A DNA stretch of 64,000 nt, taken from the NCBI GenBank assembly GCA_965219125.1, contig CBDCMO010000002.1, positions 1,860,001 through 1,924,000 on the forward strand, given 5' to 3'. The translations under genes were made by a program, and so were the position numbers. Below, one piece after another: positions 43,672-53,404 of this stretch. Origin of the DNA: JBBSOK01 sp965219125. Its GTDB lineage: Bacteria; Bacteroidota; Bacteroidia; Flavobacteriales; Flavobacteriaceae. The notes under the pieces were generated by a model. The model ran no database searches, was not told the DNA's origin, and was given only the letters and a program-made list of their open reading frames with translations. How positions within the stretch are numbered: the first letter of the stretch is position 1; the number at the start of each line of letters is the position of its first letter.

Positions 43672-44163
43672 ATGAAAAAGTTTTCTTCTGAAAAATGTTC
43701 GCTTATTGAAGAGGTTGGTCACAATTTTGAGTGCCGCCACAATATGTCGCCATTATCCGGTCGTATTTATGGATGTTTAATACTTTCTGGAATAGAAGGT
43801 TTCAGTTTTGAAGAAATAGTAGAAATAACGCAAGCCAGTAAAAGCTCAATTTCAACCAATATAAATTTGCTTTTACAGCTTAATTATATTGAATATTTCA
43901 CAAAAACCGGCGATAGAAAAAGATATTTCCGCCCTACCGAAAGCTATCTTAAAATCACGCTACAATCCTATAAAATAATCGCTGAAAAAGAATTGGAAAT
44001 TGTTAAAAAAATAAACGAATTCAACAAAGAAAATCATCCCGAAAAATTCAAACAAAATGAATCTATCGGACTTATCTTCCAAGAATATCTCAACATACAC
44101 AAAGAAAATTTGCAAACAACAATCGATAAAATGAATTCCTTCCACGCTAGGAATGCATCCTAA
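43672..44163 (+). CDS. GbsR/MarR family transcriptional regulator
   Basis: A 163-aa protein with a winged helix at about residues 40-95: RIYGCLILSGIEGFSFEEIV, ITQASKSSISTNINLLLQLN (recognition helix) and the wing IEYFTKTGDRKRYFRP. The C-terminal half is a dimerising coiled-coil-like helix pair. The pattern fits GbsR-type MarR relatives, which in flavobacteria often sit next to RND efflux genes. The membrane-fusion gene starts 26 bp downstream, so this is probably the local repressor of the efflux operon and of itself. Confidence 0.9.
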   Translation: MKKFSSEKCSLIEEVGHNFECRHNMSPLSGRIYGCLILSGIEGFSFEEIVEITQASKSSISTNINLLLQLNYIEYFTKTGDRKRYFRPTESYLKITLQSYKIIAEKELEIVKKINEFNKENHPEKFKQNESIGLIFQEYLNIHKENLQTTIDKMNSFHARNAS

Positions 44164-44189
44164 AAATCTATCAACCACATTTCCCAACT

Positions 44190-45317
44190 ATGAAAAAGTC
44201 AATTTTATTTTCAGCAGTAATTTTATCTGTACTGCTCTTTTCTTGCGGCAACAAAGATGCACAACAAGGTGGTCCGGGCGGCGCACCGCAAGGCCCAAAA
44301 CCATTTCCGGTTACTATTTTACCAACAAAAACAGTAACTGCTTACACAACCTACCCAACAAGTATTGAAGGTATTGTAAATAGCGAAGTTCGCGCGAAAA
44401 TTTCAGGTTACATCACCGAAGTTTTAGTAGATGAAGGCCAAAAAGTAAGAAAAGGACAAACCCTTTTTAAGCTTGAAACCCAAACTCTAAACCAAGATGC
44501 TGCAGCAGCGAGAGCCAATGTAAATGCCGCACAAGTTGAGGTTGATAAATTGGTGCCGCTTGTTGAAAAGAACATTATAAGTAATGTGCAACTTGAAACA
44601 GCAAAAGCTAAACTTCAGCAGGCTAAAGCTGGCTACAATAGTATCGCAGCAAATATTGACTACGGAAATATAAAAAGTCCCGTTGATGGTTATGTTGGTT
44701 CAATTAATCTAAGAAAAGGAGCTTTGGTTAGCCCAACTGCAGAGCCACTTACTACGGTTTCGGATATTAGCAAGGTTTACGCCTATTTTTCAATGAATGA
44801 AAAGGAATATTTAGATTTTATTCAAAATGCTGAAGGTATTTCACTTGAAGACAAAATCAAGAAAATTCCACAAGTACAATTGCGCCTTGCAAACGATAAT
44901 ATTTATGATGAAAAAGGAACGATTGAAACTATAAACTCCCAAATAAATGCACAAACGGGTTCTATTTCTTTTCGTGCCGTTTTTGATAATCCAAATCGTT
45001 TGTTAACCAATGGAAATAGTGGTAAAATTGAAATTCCAAAAGTTTACACGGATGCCCTTGTCGTTCCACAGGAATCTACTTATGAGCAACAAGGCAGTAT
45101 TTATGCCTATAAAATTGGAAAAGATAGTATGGCTGTTTCTACAAGAATCCATTCCTTAGCCACAATCGGCAACTTATATGTAATTGATGAAGGCTTACAA
45201 AAAGGCGATACAATTTTGGCAACTGGCGCAGATAAATTGCGAAGTAATGCGAAGATTATTCCAAAAATGACACCTTTTGATAGTATTGCAAAACCAATTC
45301 CAACTGTCTTCAGATAA
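44190..45317 (+). CDS. RND efflux periplasmic adaptor (membrane fusion) lipoprotein
   Basis: A 375-aa lipoprotein (lipobox LFSC, Cys19) of the AcrA/MexA family. The barrel-sandwich half motif is VRAKISGYITEVLVDEGQKV; the helical hairpin runs about residues 100-155; YGNIKSPVDGYVGSINLRKG is the second lipoyl half. The beta-barrel and membrane-proximal domains follow. It is the first structural gene of the tripartite pump: adaptor, then transporter after 21 bp, then outer-membrane channel. Confidence 0.95.
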   Translation: MKKSILFSAVILSVLLFSCGNKDAQQGGPGGAPQGPKPFPVTILPTKTVTAYTTYPTSIEGIVNSEVRAKISGYITEVLVDEGQKVRKGQTLFKLETQTLNQDAAAARANVNAAQVEVDKLVPLVEKNIISNVQLETAKAKLQQAKAGYNSIAANIDYGNIKSPVDGYVGSINLRKGALVSPTAEPLTTVSDISKVYAYFSMNEKEYLDFIQNAEGISLEDKIKKIPQVQLRLANDNIYDEKGTIETINSQINAQTGSISFRAVFDNPNRLLTNGNSGKIEIPKVYTDALVVPQESTYEQQGSIYAYKIGKDSMAVSTRIHSLATIGNLYVIDEGLQKGDTILATGADKLRSNAKIIPKMTPFDSIAKPIPTVFR

Positions 45318-45338
45318 CCGATTCCTCAAAAAAAGATT

Positions 45339-48300
45339 ATGCTAAAAACATTTATAGACAGACCCGTACTTTCAACGGTAATCTCGATAATCATAGTAAT
45401 ATTAGGTGTCTTGGGACTTTCCAATTTACCAATTACACAATATCCCGATATTGCGCCGCCAACTATTCAAGTTAATGCATCGTATCCCGGTGCAAATGCT
45501 GAAACAATTTTGGAGAGTGTAATAATTCCATTGGAAGAAGCAATAAATGGTGTTGAAGGAATGACGTATCTATCTTCAACAGCAACCAATACTGGTACCG
45601 CTTCTATTAGTGTTTTCTTTGATCAAGATGTAGATCCGGATATTGCGGCAGTTAACGTTCAAAATAGAGTTGCTAGAGCAAATCCATTATTGCCACAAGC
45701 TGTATTGCAAACGGGTGTAACCACTTCAAAACAACAGACTTCAGCACTAATGTTTCTTTCGTTTTACAGCGAGAATAAAGATTATGACGATACTTTTCTT
45801 CAAAATTATTTGAAGATAAACGTTATCCCACAATTACAAAGGGTAAATGGAGTTGGTGATGTTTCTGTTTTCGGCGGAAAAGATTATTCTATGCGAATTT
45901 GGTTGAATCCGCAGAAATTGGCGGCTTATAGTTTGATGCCTTCAGATATTACTGCTGCTTTACGCGAACAAAGTTTGGAAGCTGCCGCAGGTTCTTTGGG
46001 CGAAAATAATGGGGAAGCATTTTCATATACCATTAAATATCCGGGACGTTACAAAACAGAACAACAGTACAGCGACATCATTATTAAAGCCTTGGGCAAT
46101 GGCGAATTTTTAAAATTGAGTGATGTTGCAAGAATTGAACTTGGCGCACAATCCTATGCGGGCGGCTCAATTACTAATGGTTTTCCTGCAGTAAACATGG
46201 GTATTTTTCAAACAAAAGGTTCCAACGCGCAAGAGATAATTGATGCCGTAAAAGTAGAATTGGCAAATGTTGAAAAAGATTTTCCCGAAGGCATAACCTA
46301 TTATATTCCGTACGATACAAACAATTTCTTAAATGCTTCCATCGAAAAAGTGGTAAGCACTTTAGTTGAAGCATTTTTGCTCGTTTTCTTGGTTGTATTT
46401 ATTTTCTTGCAGGATTTCCGTTCAACATTAATTCCTGCAATTGCAGTTCCTGTTTCAATTATCGGTACATTTTTCTTCCTGAATTTATTCGGATATTCCA
46501 TAAACCTTTTAACCCTATTCGCTTTAGTATTGGCAATTGGTATCGTTGTGGATGATGCAATTGTCGTCGTCGAGGCTGTTCACTCAAAAATTGATGAAGG
46601 CGAGAAAAACCCGAAAAAGGCTTCACTCGATGCAATGCACGAAATTTCGGGCGCTATTATTTCAATTACATTGGTGATGTCCGCCGTATTTATTCCCGTA
46701 ACATTTATTAAAGGACCAACGGGTGTATTTTATGAGCAGTTTGGAGTAACGCTTATAGTTGCAATCATTATTTCCGCAGTAAACGCATTAACCTTAACGC
46801 CAGCTTTATGTGCACTTTTCTTAAAAGGACACGACGAAAAGCATAACAGTAATAAACCGGGTTTTGTTCAGAAATTTTTCAACGGTTTTAACCGAGGTTT
46901 TAAAGCAACCGTAAATAAATATGGTAAGTCAGTTCATTTTTTATATCGCCATAAATGGATAACGGTTTTAATTTTATTGTTGGCCGTTGGCGGTATTTGG
47001 TATTCTTCTTCTGTAACTAAAACAGGTTTTGTGCCTGATGAAGATAGAGGTATCATCTTTATGAATGTTGAATTACCAGCAGGTTCATCTATAGATAGAA
47101 CACATGAGGTAAACCTGAAAATGTACGAGATGGCTAAAAATATTCCCGGCATTCAAGGTGTCTCGGTAATTGATGGCCGAAGTTTAATAAGTGGCGCTGG
47201 TAGTAATTACGGCCTAGGTTTTATTAGGCTTAATGATTGGGATAAACGTGGTGCAGATTCACTTTCAGTGCAATCCATTACCGGACAATTGTTTGGCGCC
47301 GCATCACAAATTCCGGATGCAAATATTATTTTCTTTTCGCCCCCAAGTATTCCTGGCTTTGGAAATGCTGCAGGAGCAGAAGTAAATCTTTTGGACAGAA
47401 GTGGTGGAAGTTTTACAGATTTGGATAAAGCGAATCAGGATTTTATTGGCAAATTATCTGAAAGACCTGAAATTCAATATGCGCAATCTTCTTTCAACAC
47501 GAAGTATCCACAGTATGAAATGACTTTAAATGTGCCACTTGCAAAGGAACTAGGCGTTTCTGTCCAAACCATTTTCAACACATTGCAAGGTTATATCGGT
47601 AGTATTTTCGCGGCAGATTTTTCTCGCTTCGGAAAACAATATAGAGTGTACGTTCAAGCCTTGCCAGAAGATAGGGCTGATGAAAGTGATTTAAATAATC
47701 TATATGTTAGAACCGAAAGTGGCCAAATGACGCCAATTACACAGTTTGTAACATTAAAGCGAACGTATGGGCCACAATCTGTTACCCGTTTTAACTTATT
47801 TAATTCGACTAAAATAACTGCAGCAACTGCGCCAGGATTTAGTACGGGAGATGTAATTACCGCAATTGAAGAAGTTAAATCCAGCTTGCCAAGTAATTTT
47901 GATATTGCCTATTCAGGTTTGACTTTGGAAGAAAAAAATGCCGGTAACCAAACCACAACCATATTTATATTATCGTTGGTATTCGTTTATTTCTTGCTCG
48001 CTGCGCAATATGAAAGCTATTTATTACCATTTTCAGTTTTACTGTCCTTGCCTGTCGGGGTTTTTGGAGCCTATATTACCACACAACTTACAGGTTTGCA
48101 GAATAACATTTACTTCCAAATCGCATTAATAATGCTTATTGGCCTTTTGGCGAAAAATGCAATTCTTATTGTTGAATTTGCCATACAAAGAAGAAGGCAA
48201 GGCGAATCTATAGTTGATGCGGCAATTGACGGAGCCGAAGCAAGATTAAGACCAATTTTAATGACATCGTTCGCCTTCATTTTAGGATTGATGCCTTTGG

Positions 48301-48530
48301 TATTGTCCGGTGGAGTTGGCGCAGCAGGAAACCAATCTATTGGTACAGGAGCAGTTGGCGGATTGTTGATTGGAACAATTTTCGGAGTTTTCGTTATTCC
48401 AATTCTGTTTATGCTTTTCCAATATTTACAGGAAAAAATTACAGGCGCACCAACAATGAAGGTTGAAAATGAAGATGAAACCAAATTACGTATTGAAGGA
48501 ACTGAAGAAATTAAAAGAATTGAAGAATAA
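45339..48530 (+). CDS. RND efflux transporter (AcrB/HAE1 family)
   Basis: A 1063-aa inner-membrane drug/proton antiporter. The N-terminus TFIDRPVLSTVISIIIVILG, the TM4 motif GIVVDDAIVVVEAV with the Asp pair near residues 403-404, and LLAKNAILIVEFAIQRRR with the proton-relay Lys near 938 are all intact. The two large porter loops are of normal length. Drug range cannot be predicted. It is co-transcribed with the adaptor and outer-membrane channel under the gbsR-like regulator. Confidence 0.97.
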   Translation: MLKTFIDRPVLSTVISIIIVILGVLGLSNLPITQYPDIAPPTIQVNASYPGANAETILESVIIPLEEAINGVEGMTYLSSTATNTGTASISVFFDQDVDPDIAAVNVQNRVARANPLLPQAVLQTGVTTSKQQTSALMFLSFYSENKDYDDTFLQNYLKINVIPQLQRVNGVGDVSVFGGKDYSMRIWLNPQKLAAYSLMPSDITAALREQSLEAAAGSLGENNGEAFSYTIKYPGRYKTEQQYSDIIIKALGNGEFLKLSDVARIELGAQSYAGGSITNGFPAVNMGIFQTKGSNAQEIIDAVKVELANVEKDFPEGITYYIPYDTNNFLNASIEKVVSTLVEAFLLVFLVVFIFLQDFRSTLIPAIAVPVSIIGTFFFLNLFGYSINLLTLFALVLAIGIVVDDAIVVVEAVHSKIDEGEKNPKKASLDAMHEISGAIISITLVMSAVFIPVTFIKGPTGVFYEQFGVTLIVAIIISAVNALTLTPALCALFLKGHDEKHNSNKPGFVQKFFNGFNRGFKATVNKYGKSVHFLYRHKWITVLILLLAVGGIWYSSSVTKTGFVPDEDRGIIFMNVELPAGSSIDRTHEVNLKMYEMAKNIPGIQGVSVIDGRSLISGAGSNYGLGFIRLNDWDKRGADSLSVQSITGQLFGAASQIPDANIIFFSPPSIPGFGNAAGAEVNLLDRSGGSFTDLDKANQDFIGKLSERPEIQYAQSSFNTKYPQYEMTLNVPLAKELGVSVQTIFNTLQGYIGSIFAADFSRFGKQYRVYVQALPEDRADESDLNNLYVRTESGQMTPITQFVTLKRTYGPQSVTRFNLFNSTKITAATAPGFSTGDVITAIEEVKSSLPSNFDIAYSGLTLEEKNAGNQTTTIFILSLVFVYFLLAAQYESYLLPFSVLLSLPVGVFGAYITTQLTGLQNNIYFQIALIMLIGLLAKNAILIVEFAIQRRRQGESIVDAAIDGAEARLRPILMTSFAFILGLMPLVLSGGVGAAGNQSIGTGAVGGLLIGTIFGVFVIPILFMLFQYLQEKITGAPTMKVENEDETKLRIEGTEEIKRIEE

Positions 48531-48534
48531 TACT

Positions 48535-49935
48535 ATGCATTCAAAAAAATTAATAAAAATAGGATTAGTGCTCACGGTTTTTTTAAGCCTTCAATCCTGC
48601 TTTACGGCAAAAACGTACGAACGTCCGGAAAACGTAGTTGCCGTTGAAAAATATAGAACCCAAATTGAAAGTAGCGACACAACAAATATCGCCACTTTAC
48701 AATACAATCAACTTTTTACCGATAGCAAATTACAAGGTTATATTGAAGAAGGCTTGCAGAATAATTTAGATATTAACTCTGCAATTCAACAAATTTTAAT
48801 TGCCGAAGCGTATGTAAAACAAGGAAAAGCAAGTTTTTTCCCAACTTTGAATGCAAACGCAAAATATACACATCAAGAACTTTCGCAAGGCAGTCAATTT
48901 GGCGGGCAATTTTCAACGTTGGACCAATACGAATTAAGTGGTGGATTAACTTGGGAAGCCGATATTTGGGGAAAAATACGCAGTAACAAACGCGCTTTCG
49001 ATGCTGGTTATTTAGGCACAATTGCCGAGCAGCAAGCCGTAAAAAGTAGATTGGTTGCAAACATCGCTTCCACTTACTATAATATGCTTGCAACAGACGA
49101 GCAGATAAAAATTACCGAAGAAACCATAGGCAACAGGAATAAAAGTCTAGAAACTACAAAAGCTTTAAAAGAAGCTGGAAATGTTACTGCGGTAGGTGTA
49201 AAACAGACCGAAGCACAACTATATTTTGCGCAAGCCTTATTGGTAGATCTAAAAAATAACGCCCGCCTTTTAGAGAATACAATGTCAATTTTATTGGGTA
49301 GCAATCCAAAAGATATTTCAAGAAATACATTGGCAATGCAGACTATCACTACAAATTTGCCAATCGGCGTTCCAAGCCAATTGCTTAGTAATAGGCCCGA
49401 TGTAATTTCAGCAGAATATAATTTGGTAAATGCTTTTGAGCTTACCAATGTTGCGAGAAGTAATTTTTATCCATCATTAACGGTAAATGCAACTGGCGGA
49501 CTTCAAAATTTAGAGTTGGATAAATTGTTTAATGCAAATTCGCTTTTCGCTTCAGTTATTGCTGGATTAACACAGCCAATTTTCAATAAAAGACAGATTA
49601 GGACGCAATACGAAGTTTCGCAAGCACAACAGGAACAAGCGCTTCTAAATTTTAAAAATTCACTTTTGGTTGCTAGCAAAGAAGTTAGTGACGCGATGTA
49701 TAAATACCAGGCCGCAACCGAGAAAATTGAAATAAAAGAAAAAGAATTGCAAGCCTACGACATTGCAACCGATTTTTCGGAGCAGCTTTTAGACAACGGT
49801 CTAGCAAATTATATTGAAGTATTAATAGCACAAGAAAACGCACTTAATGCAAGTTTACAATTGGTAGAGGCTAAAAATGCACGTCTTCAAGCAGTTGTAG
49901 ATCTCTATGAAGCCTTAGGAGGCGGTTGGAGATAG
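48535..49935 (+). CDS. outer-membrane efflux lipoprotein (NodT/OprM family)
   Basis: 466 aa from the ATG at 48535, 4 bp after the transporter stop. The lipobox is SLQSC (Cys22). The protein has two outer-membrane-factor repeats with long helices (LEEGLQNNLDINSAIQQ-like segment near residue 75; GLANYIEVLIAQENALNASL near 425) and RPDVISAEYNLVNA in the middle. Starting earlier, at 48463, would overlap the transporter by 68 bp and lose the signal peptide. It completes the pump and ends just before a strong terminator. Confidence 0.95.
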   Translation: MHSKKLIKIGLVLTVFLSLQSCFTAKTYERPENVVAVEKYRTQIESSDTTNIATLQYNQLFTDSKLQGYIEEGLQNNLDINSAIQQILIAEAYVKQGKASFFPTLNANAKYTHQELSQGSQFGGQFSTLDQYELSGGLTWEADIWGKIRSNKRAFDAGYLGTIAEQQAVKSRLVANIASTYYNMLATDEQIKITEETIGNRNKSLETTKALKEAGNVTAVGVKQTEAQLYFAQALLVDLKNNARLLENTMSILLGSNPKDISRNTLAMQTITTNLPIGVPSQLLSNRPDVISAEYNLVNAFELTNVARSNFYPSLTVNATGGLQNLELDKLFNANSLFASVIAGLTQPIFNKRQIRTQYEVSQAQQEQALLNFKNSLLVASKEVSDAMYKYQAATEKIEIKEKELQAYDIATDFSEQLLDNGLANYIEVLIAQENALNASLQLVEAKNARLQAVVDLYEALGGGWR

Positions 49936-49970
49936 AAAATTAGTTAATTCTTTGTTGATAGTTGGTTAGG

Positions 49971-50012
49971 CCTCAAAGGTTTGCGATAAAACAAGCAATC
50001 TAACCTTTGAGG
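49971..50012 (+). terminator. terminator of the RND operon
   Basis: CCTCAAAGGTT (49971-49981) pairs with AACCTTTGAGG (50002-50012), followed by TCTTTTCC. The loop can fold further through TTGC/GCAA. This is a clear rho-independent terminator 35 bp after the channel gene. Confidence 0.88.
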
Positions 50013-50144
50013 TCTTTTCCTTTCAATTAATTGTTACGTTGAAATACGATATTGGTCATGATTTGTTGCATCACTAAAATATTTTTGGATTAATAGCTCT
50101 TGAATAGTATAAATTTGGCACGTTTTAATATTAAATTAAAAAAC

Positions 50145-50870
50145 ATGATAATTGAAATTTGCGCAAACAGTTTTGCAAGTGCCAAGGCAGCACAAATTGC
50201 GGGAGCAAACCGAATAGAACTCTGTACCGAACTTTCAGTTGGCGGACTTACGCCAAGTCACGGTTTAATTGAAAAAGTAATTTCAGAATTACAAATTCCA
50301 ACCCATGTTTTAATCCGCCCGCGAAGTGGCAATTTTACCTATTCAAAAGAAGAATTTGATATAATGTTGCGCAATATTTTATTCTGCAAAAAAATGGGTT
50401 GCGCAGGGATTGTAAGTGGGTTTTTAACAACCGACTATATACTTGATGTTGAAAAAACAAAGCTCTTAATTGAAGCCGCCGAAGGAATGGAATTTACATT
50501 TCACCGAGCGTTTGATTGGGTTGAAAATCCATTAGAAGAAGTTAAAAAATTAATCAATTTAAAAGTAAATAGATTACTTTCTTCAGGACAAAAACCTTCT
50601 GCCATTGAAGGGATTTCGTTTTTAAAAGAACTTCAAAACATATCAAAAGATAAAATTGAAATAATGCCTGGCGGCGGAATTAACTTTGAAAATGCTTTAG
50701 CTTTTAAACAAGCGGGGTTTACAAGTATTCATCTTTCAGCAACTACTAAAAAACAAGTTCTCTTAAACAAACCAAAAGTAACAATGCACAGCGAATCTTT
50801 TTTTGAAGAAGGAATTGTTGCAACTTCGGACGTTGATAAAATTAGAAATATTGTACAGCTTTTTGATTAA
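50145..50870 (+). CDS. cutC: CutC family protein
   Basis: A 241-aa TIM-barrel protein starting MIIEICANSFASAKAAQIAG, with RIELCTELSVGGLTPSHGLI, IRPRSGNFTYS, FTFHRAFDWV and IMPGGGINFEN, the recognised CutC blocks. CutC was linked to copper tolerance in E. coli, but its activity is unproven. An upstream in-frame TTG (50100) is less likely than the ATG at 50145. It is a single gene between the RND terminator and a repeat. Confidence 0.93.
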   Translation: MIIEICANSFASAKAAQIAGANRIELCTELSVGGLTPSHGLIEKVISELQIPTHVLIRPRSGNFTYSKEEFDIMLRNILFCKKMGCAGIVSGFLTTDYILDVEKTKLLIEAAEGMEFTFHRAFDWVENPLEEVKKLINLKVNRLLSSGQKPSAIEGISFLKELQNISKDKIEIMPGGGINFENALAFKQAGFTSIHLSATTKKQVLLNKPKVTMHSESFFEEGIVATSDVDKIRNIVQLFD

Positions 50871-50880
50871 ATTTTTTAGC

Positions 50881-50913
50881 TCAAACTGCAAACTGCCACT
50901 AAATACTGCCACT
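50881..50913. repeat. ACTGCAAACTGCC-type repeat fragment
   Basis: ACTGCAAACTGCCACT followed by AATACTGCCACT resembles the repeat nest at 23338-23506. It lies between convergent cutC and the CYTH gene. Confidence 0.5.
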
Positions 50914-50916
50914 TTT

Positions 50917-51387
50917 TCATTTCCAATTTTTAAATGGATTTTTGCTTAATTGAGAGTTGTAATATTTTACATCTCCCGTAACTTCAGCGGCTAACCAATC
51001 CGGTTTTTCAAACTCTTCATATTCAGATTTCAATTCTACTTCTGCAACTATCAATCCTTCGTTTTCGCCAAGAAATTCATCAACTTCAAAAATATGGTTG
51101 CCTTTGCTTATTTCAAAACGCGTTTTTTCGATAATTCCCGGTTCGCATAATTTTATCAAATCATCCGCTTCTGCAAGCGATATCTGCTTTTCCCATTCAA
51201 ACCGAGAAAGTCCGGATTTGTTAGATTTTCCTTTTATGGTGAGAAATCCATCATTTCCTTGAATACGCACCCGCACCGTTCGCTCTGCATTTGTATTCAA
51301 AAAACCTTGAACAATTCGGGTTCTTTTGTGCGCTTTATTTTTAAATTCTTCGGAATTGACCAAAAATTTACGTTCTATTTCTTGCAT
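50917..51387 (-). CDS. CYTH domain protein
   Basis: A 156-aa single-domain CYTH (triphosphate tunnel) protein. The signature EIERKFLV is at residues 3-10 (ExExK), basic strands VRVRIQGNDGFLTIKGK follow, and acidic strands GLIVAEVELKSEYEEFE close the tunnel. Relatives include class IV adenylate cyclases and inorganic triphosphatases; triphosphatase is the commoner activity for this short bacterial form. It starts 9 bp after the stop of the DUF2238 gene, so the two are probably co-transcribed. Confidence 0.9.
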   Translation of the reverse strand: MQEIERKFLVNSEEFKNKAHKRTRIVQGFLNTNAERTVRVRIQGNDGFLTIKGKSNKSGLSRFEWEKQISLAEADDLIKLCEPGIIEKTRFEISKGNHIFEVDEFLGENEGLIVAEVELKSEYEEFEKPDWLAAEVTGDVKYYNSQLSKNPFKNWK

Positions 51388-51396
51388 TTCATTTTC

Positions 51397-52017
51397 TTAT
51401 TTAGCTGTCAAATTTTCGTTTTCAACTTTTAAAATTTGCCTATTATGAATTTTTGAAAGTGTCAACAACGCTAAAACAGCACCAATCGTAGCATAGAGCA
51501 TATCACTTTGCGTATCCCAAATGTAACCTTGTGTTCCTAAAAATGCATCACCGCCATCACCAGTTCCAACGGAAACAGCCCATTCTATTAATTCATACGC
51601 AGCGCTAATGGCCAAGGCAATACTCACTACTAAAAATGGTAACCAACTTCTTTTCAATATAACTTTTTTTCTAATTAATAATTCGCGTGCAATCATTGCC
51701 GGCACAAATCCCTGCGCCAAATGCCCAAGTTTATCATAATTATTTCGGGACTGGTTGAAAACTTCTCTGAGCCAATCAAATAAAGGAACTGCTGCGTATG
51801 TGTAATGTCCCCCAACTATTAAAATGGCACACTGAATAAAGATAAGCAGATAAACCAAATTTGTAAATCTGAATTTTTTGAACGTAAAAACTAAAATCAG
51901 CAATCCCAAAATTGCTGGTAAAACTTCTAAGAACCATGTAAAATATTCTTTTGGATTTATGGCGGACCAGATGAGTAGTGCCATTAATAGAGCAAGAAGT
52001 GTATATACAAATTTCAT
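51397..52017 (-). CDS. DUF2238 (YjdF) inner-membrane protein
   Basis: A 206-aa polytopic protein with about six hydrophobic helices, first FVYTLLALLMALLIWSA. LFDWLREVFNQSRNNYDKLG, HLAQGFVPAMIARELLIRK, SAAYELIEWAVSVGTGDG and GYIWDTQSDMLYATIGA carry the conserved His, Glu and Asp residues of the DUF2238/YjdF family. Function unknown. It lies upstream of the CYTH gene in the same direction and back-to-back with dinB. Confidence 0.92.
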   Translation of the reverse strand: MKFVYTLLALLMALLIWSAINPKEYFTWFLEVLPAILGLLILVFTFKKFRFTNLVYLLIFIQCAILIVGGHYTYAAVPLFDWLREVFNQSRNNYDKLGHLAQGFVPAMIARELLIRKKVILKRSWLPFLVVSIALAISAAYELIEWAVSVGTGDGGDAFLGTQGYIWDTQSDMLYATIGAVLALLTLSKIHNRQILKVENENLTAK

Positions 52018-52103
52018 TTTTTTCTACTTTGAATGAATTGCGAGAGTTTAAAGCTTTTGAAATCCTGTAGGATTTAGTTCTCTAAAGATATTAAATTTAC
52101 AAG

Positions 52104-53207
52104 ATGCAAGAGCCGCTTTCACTTCGCAAAATAATCCACGTCGACATGGATGCTTTTTACGCATCTGTAGAGCAGTTGGATAATCCCGAATTGCGCGGAA
52201 AGCCTTTGGCTGTTGGGGGAAGTTCAGCTCGTGGCGTTGTGGCAGCTGCAAGTTATGAAGCTAGAAAATTTGGAGTTAGAAGCGCCATGAGCGGTGCAAT
52301 GGCGCAGCGACTTTGCCCTGAACTTATATTTGTGAAAACCAATTTTGAACGCTACAAAGAAGTTTCAAAACAAATTAGAAAAATCTTTTTAGAATATACA
52401 TATTTGGTTGAGCCGCTTTCTTTGGACGAAGCCTATCTTGACGTTACCGAAAATAAAAAAGGCAATCCAAGCGCAACGCTGATTGCAACCGAAATTCGTC
52501 AAAAAATTAAGGAAAAAACGGGATTGAATGCTTCCGCAGGCATTTCAATTAACAAATTTGTGGCGAAAATTGCAAGCGATATTAATAAACCAAATGGGCA
52601 AAAAACTATAAATCCCGAAGAGGTTATTCCATTTCTTGAAACGCTGGATGTAAAAAAATTCTTCGGCGTTGGCAAGGTTACAAAAGTGAAAATGTATGGC
52701 TTGGGAATATTTACAGGGGCAGATTTAAAATCGAAATCACTCGAATTTCTGAATGAGAACTTTGGTAAAAGTGGTAATTTTTATTTCAATGTAGTGCGTG
52801 GGATTCATAATAGTAAAGTAAAACCCACTCGAAAACAAAAATCGTTGGCGGCCGAACATACTTTTTCAGAAAACATTTCTTCGGAAATTTTTATGATGGA
52901 AAGGCTTGACGAAATTGCTGAAGAAGTTGAAAAACGTTTAAAAAAAGCAAGTTTAGCCGGAAAAACTGTAACCCTTAAAATTAAATATCGCGACTTTACG
53001 TTGCAGACAAGAAGTAAAACCGTCCCACTTTTCATTGCTTCAAAAGAATTGATTTTAGATGTTGTAAAAGAATTGCTCTTTCAAGAAAAGATGAAAGAAT
53101 CGGTTAGGTTATTGGGTATTTCAATTTCAAATTTGAATAATGAAAAGAAGAAAGTTATGGTTGAAGAACCTGAAAGTGTGGATGTGCAATTGAAGTTGGA
53201 GTTTTAA
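52104..53207 (+). CDS. dinB: DNA polymerase IV
   Basis: A 367-aa Y-family translesion polymerase. IHVDMDAFYASVEQLDNPEL near the start and PLSLDEAYLDVTENKKG supply the catalytic acidic residues, and the little-finger domain covers about residues 240-350. The C-terminal QLKLEF is a possible beta-clamp motif. The start ATG gives the normal N-terminus. The palindrome AAATCCTGTAGGATTT (52060-52075) lies 28 bp upstream; whether it is an SOS operator or a repeat is unclear. Confidence 0.95.
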   Translation: MQEPLSLRKIIHVDMDAFYASVEQLDNPELRGKPLAVGGSSARGVVAAASYEARKFGVRSAMSGAMAQRLCPELIFVKTNFERYKEVSKQIRKIFLEYTYLVEPLSLDEAYLDVTENKKGNPSATLIATEIRQKIKEKTGLNASAGISINKFVAKIASDINKPNGQKTINPEEVIPFLETLDVKKFFGVGKVTKVKMYGLGIFTGADLKSKSLEFLNENFGKSGNFYFNVVRGIHNSKVKPTRKQKSLAAEHTFSENISSEIFMMERLDEIAEEVEKRLKKASLAGKTVTLKIKYRDFTLQTRSKTVPLFIASKELILDVVKELLFQEKMKESVRLLGISISNLNNEKKKVMVEEPESVDVQLKLEF

Positions 53208-53209
53208 AC

Positions 53210-53270
53210 TCCCATCCCTGCCTACGTGACTCCGGCAGGCAGGCCCGACCCTTCCCAGAGGCAAGGGGGT
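53210..53270. repeat. G/C-rich repeat, copy 3, with a nested inverted repeat
   Basis: CCCATCCC, then an insert bounded by CCTGCCT (53217-53223) and AGGCAGG (53237-53243), then CGACCCTTCCCAGAGGCAAG and GGGG. The outer parts match the inverse of copy 2 (40356-40390) closely, so copy 3 looks like that element split by a second repeat of about 27 bp. Confidence 0.7.
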
Positions 53271-53404
53271 TTGAAGTTCCTCGTTTATGTTACTGAGCGT
53301 ATCCGAAGTATGGAGGGATTTATGGAGGACTCAAAATTATAAATCTTTATTAAAATTTTTGAACCTTCCTAAAGTTAATTAACTTAGACATTCAAATTAA
53401 AAAT

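Noticed and set aside
52060..52075. Palindrome upstream of dinB as an SOS/LexA operator
   Set aside because: It resembles the short repeats at 22217 and 43495 as much as an operator; no known Bacteroidota LexA consensus is matched, so I list it only as a repeat-like palindrome.
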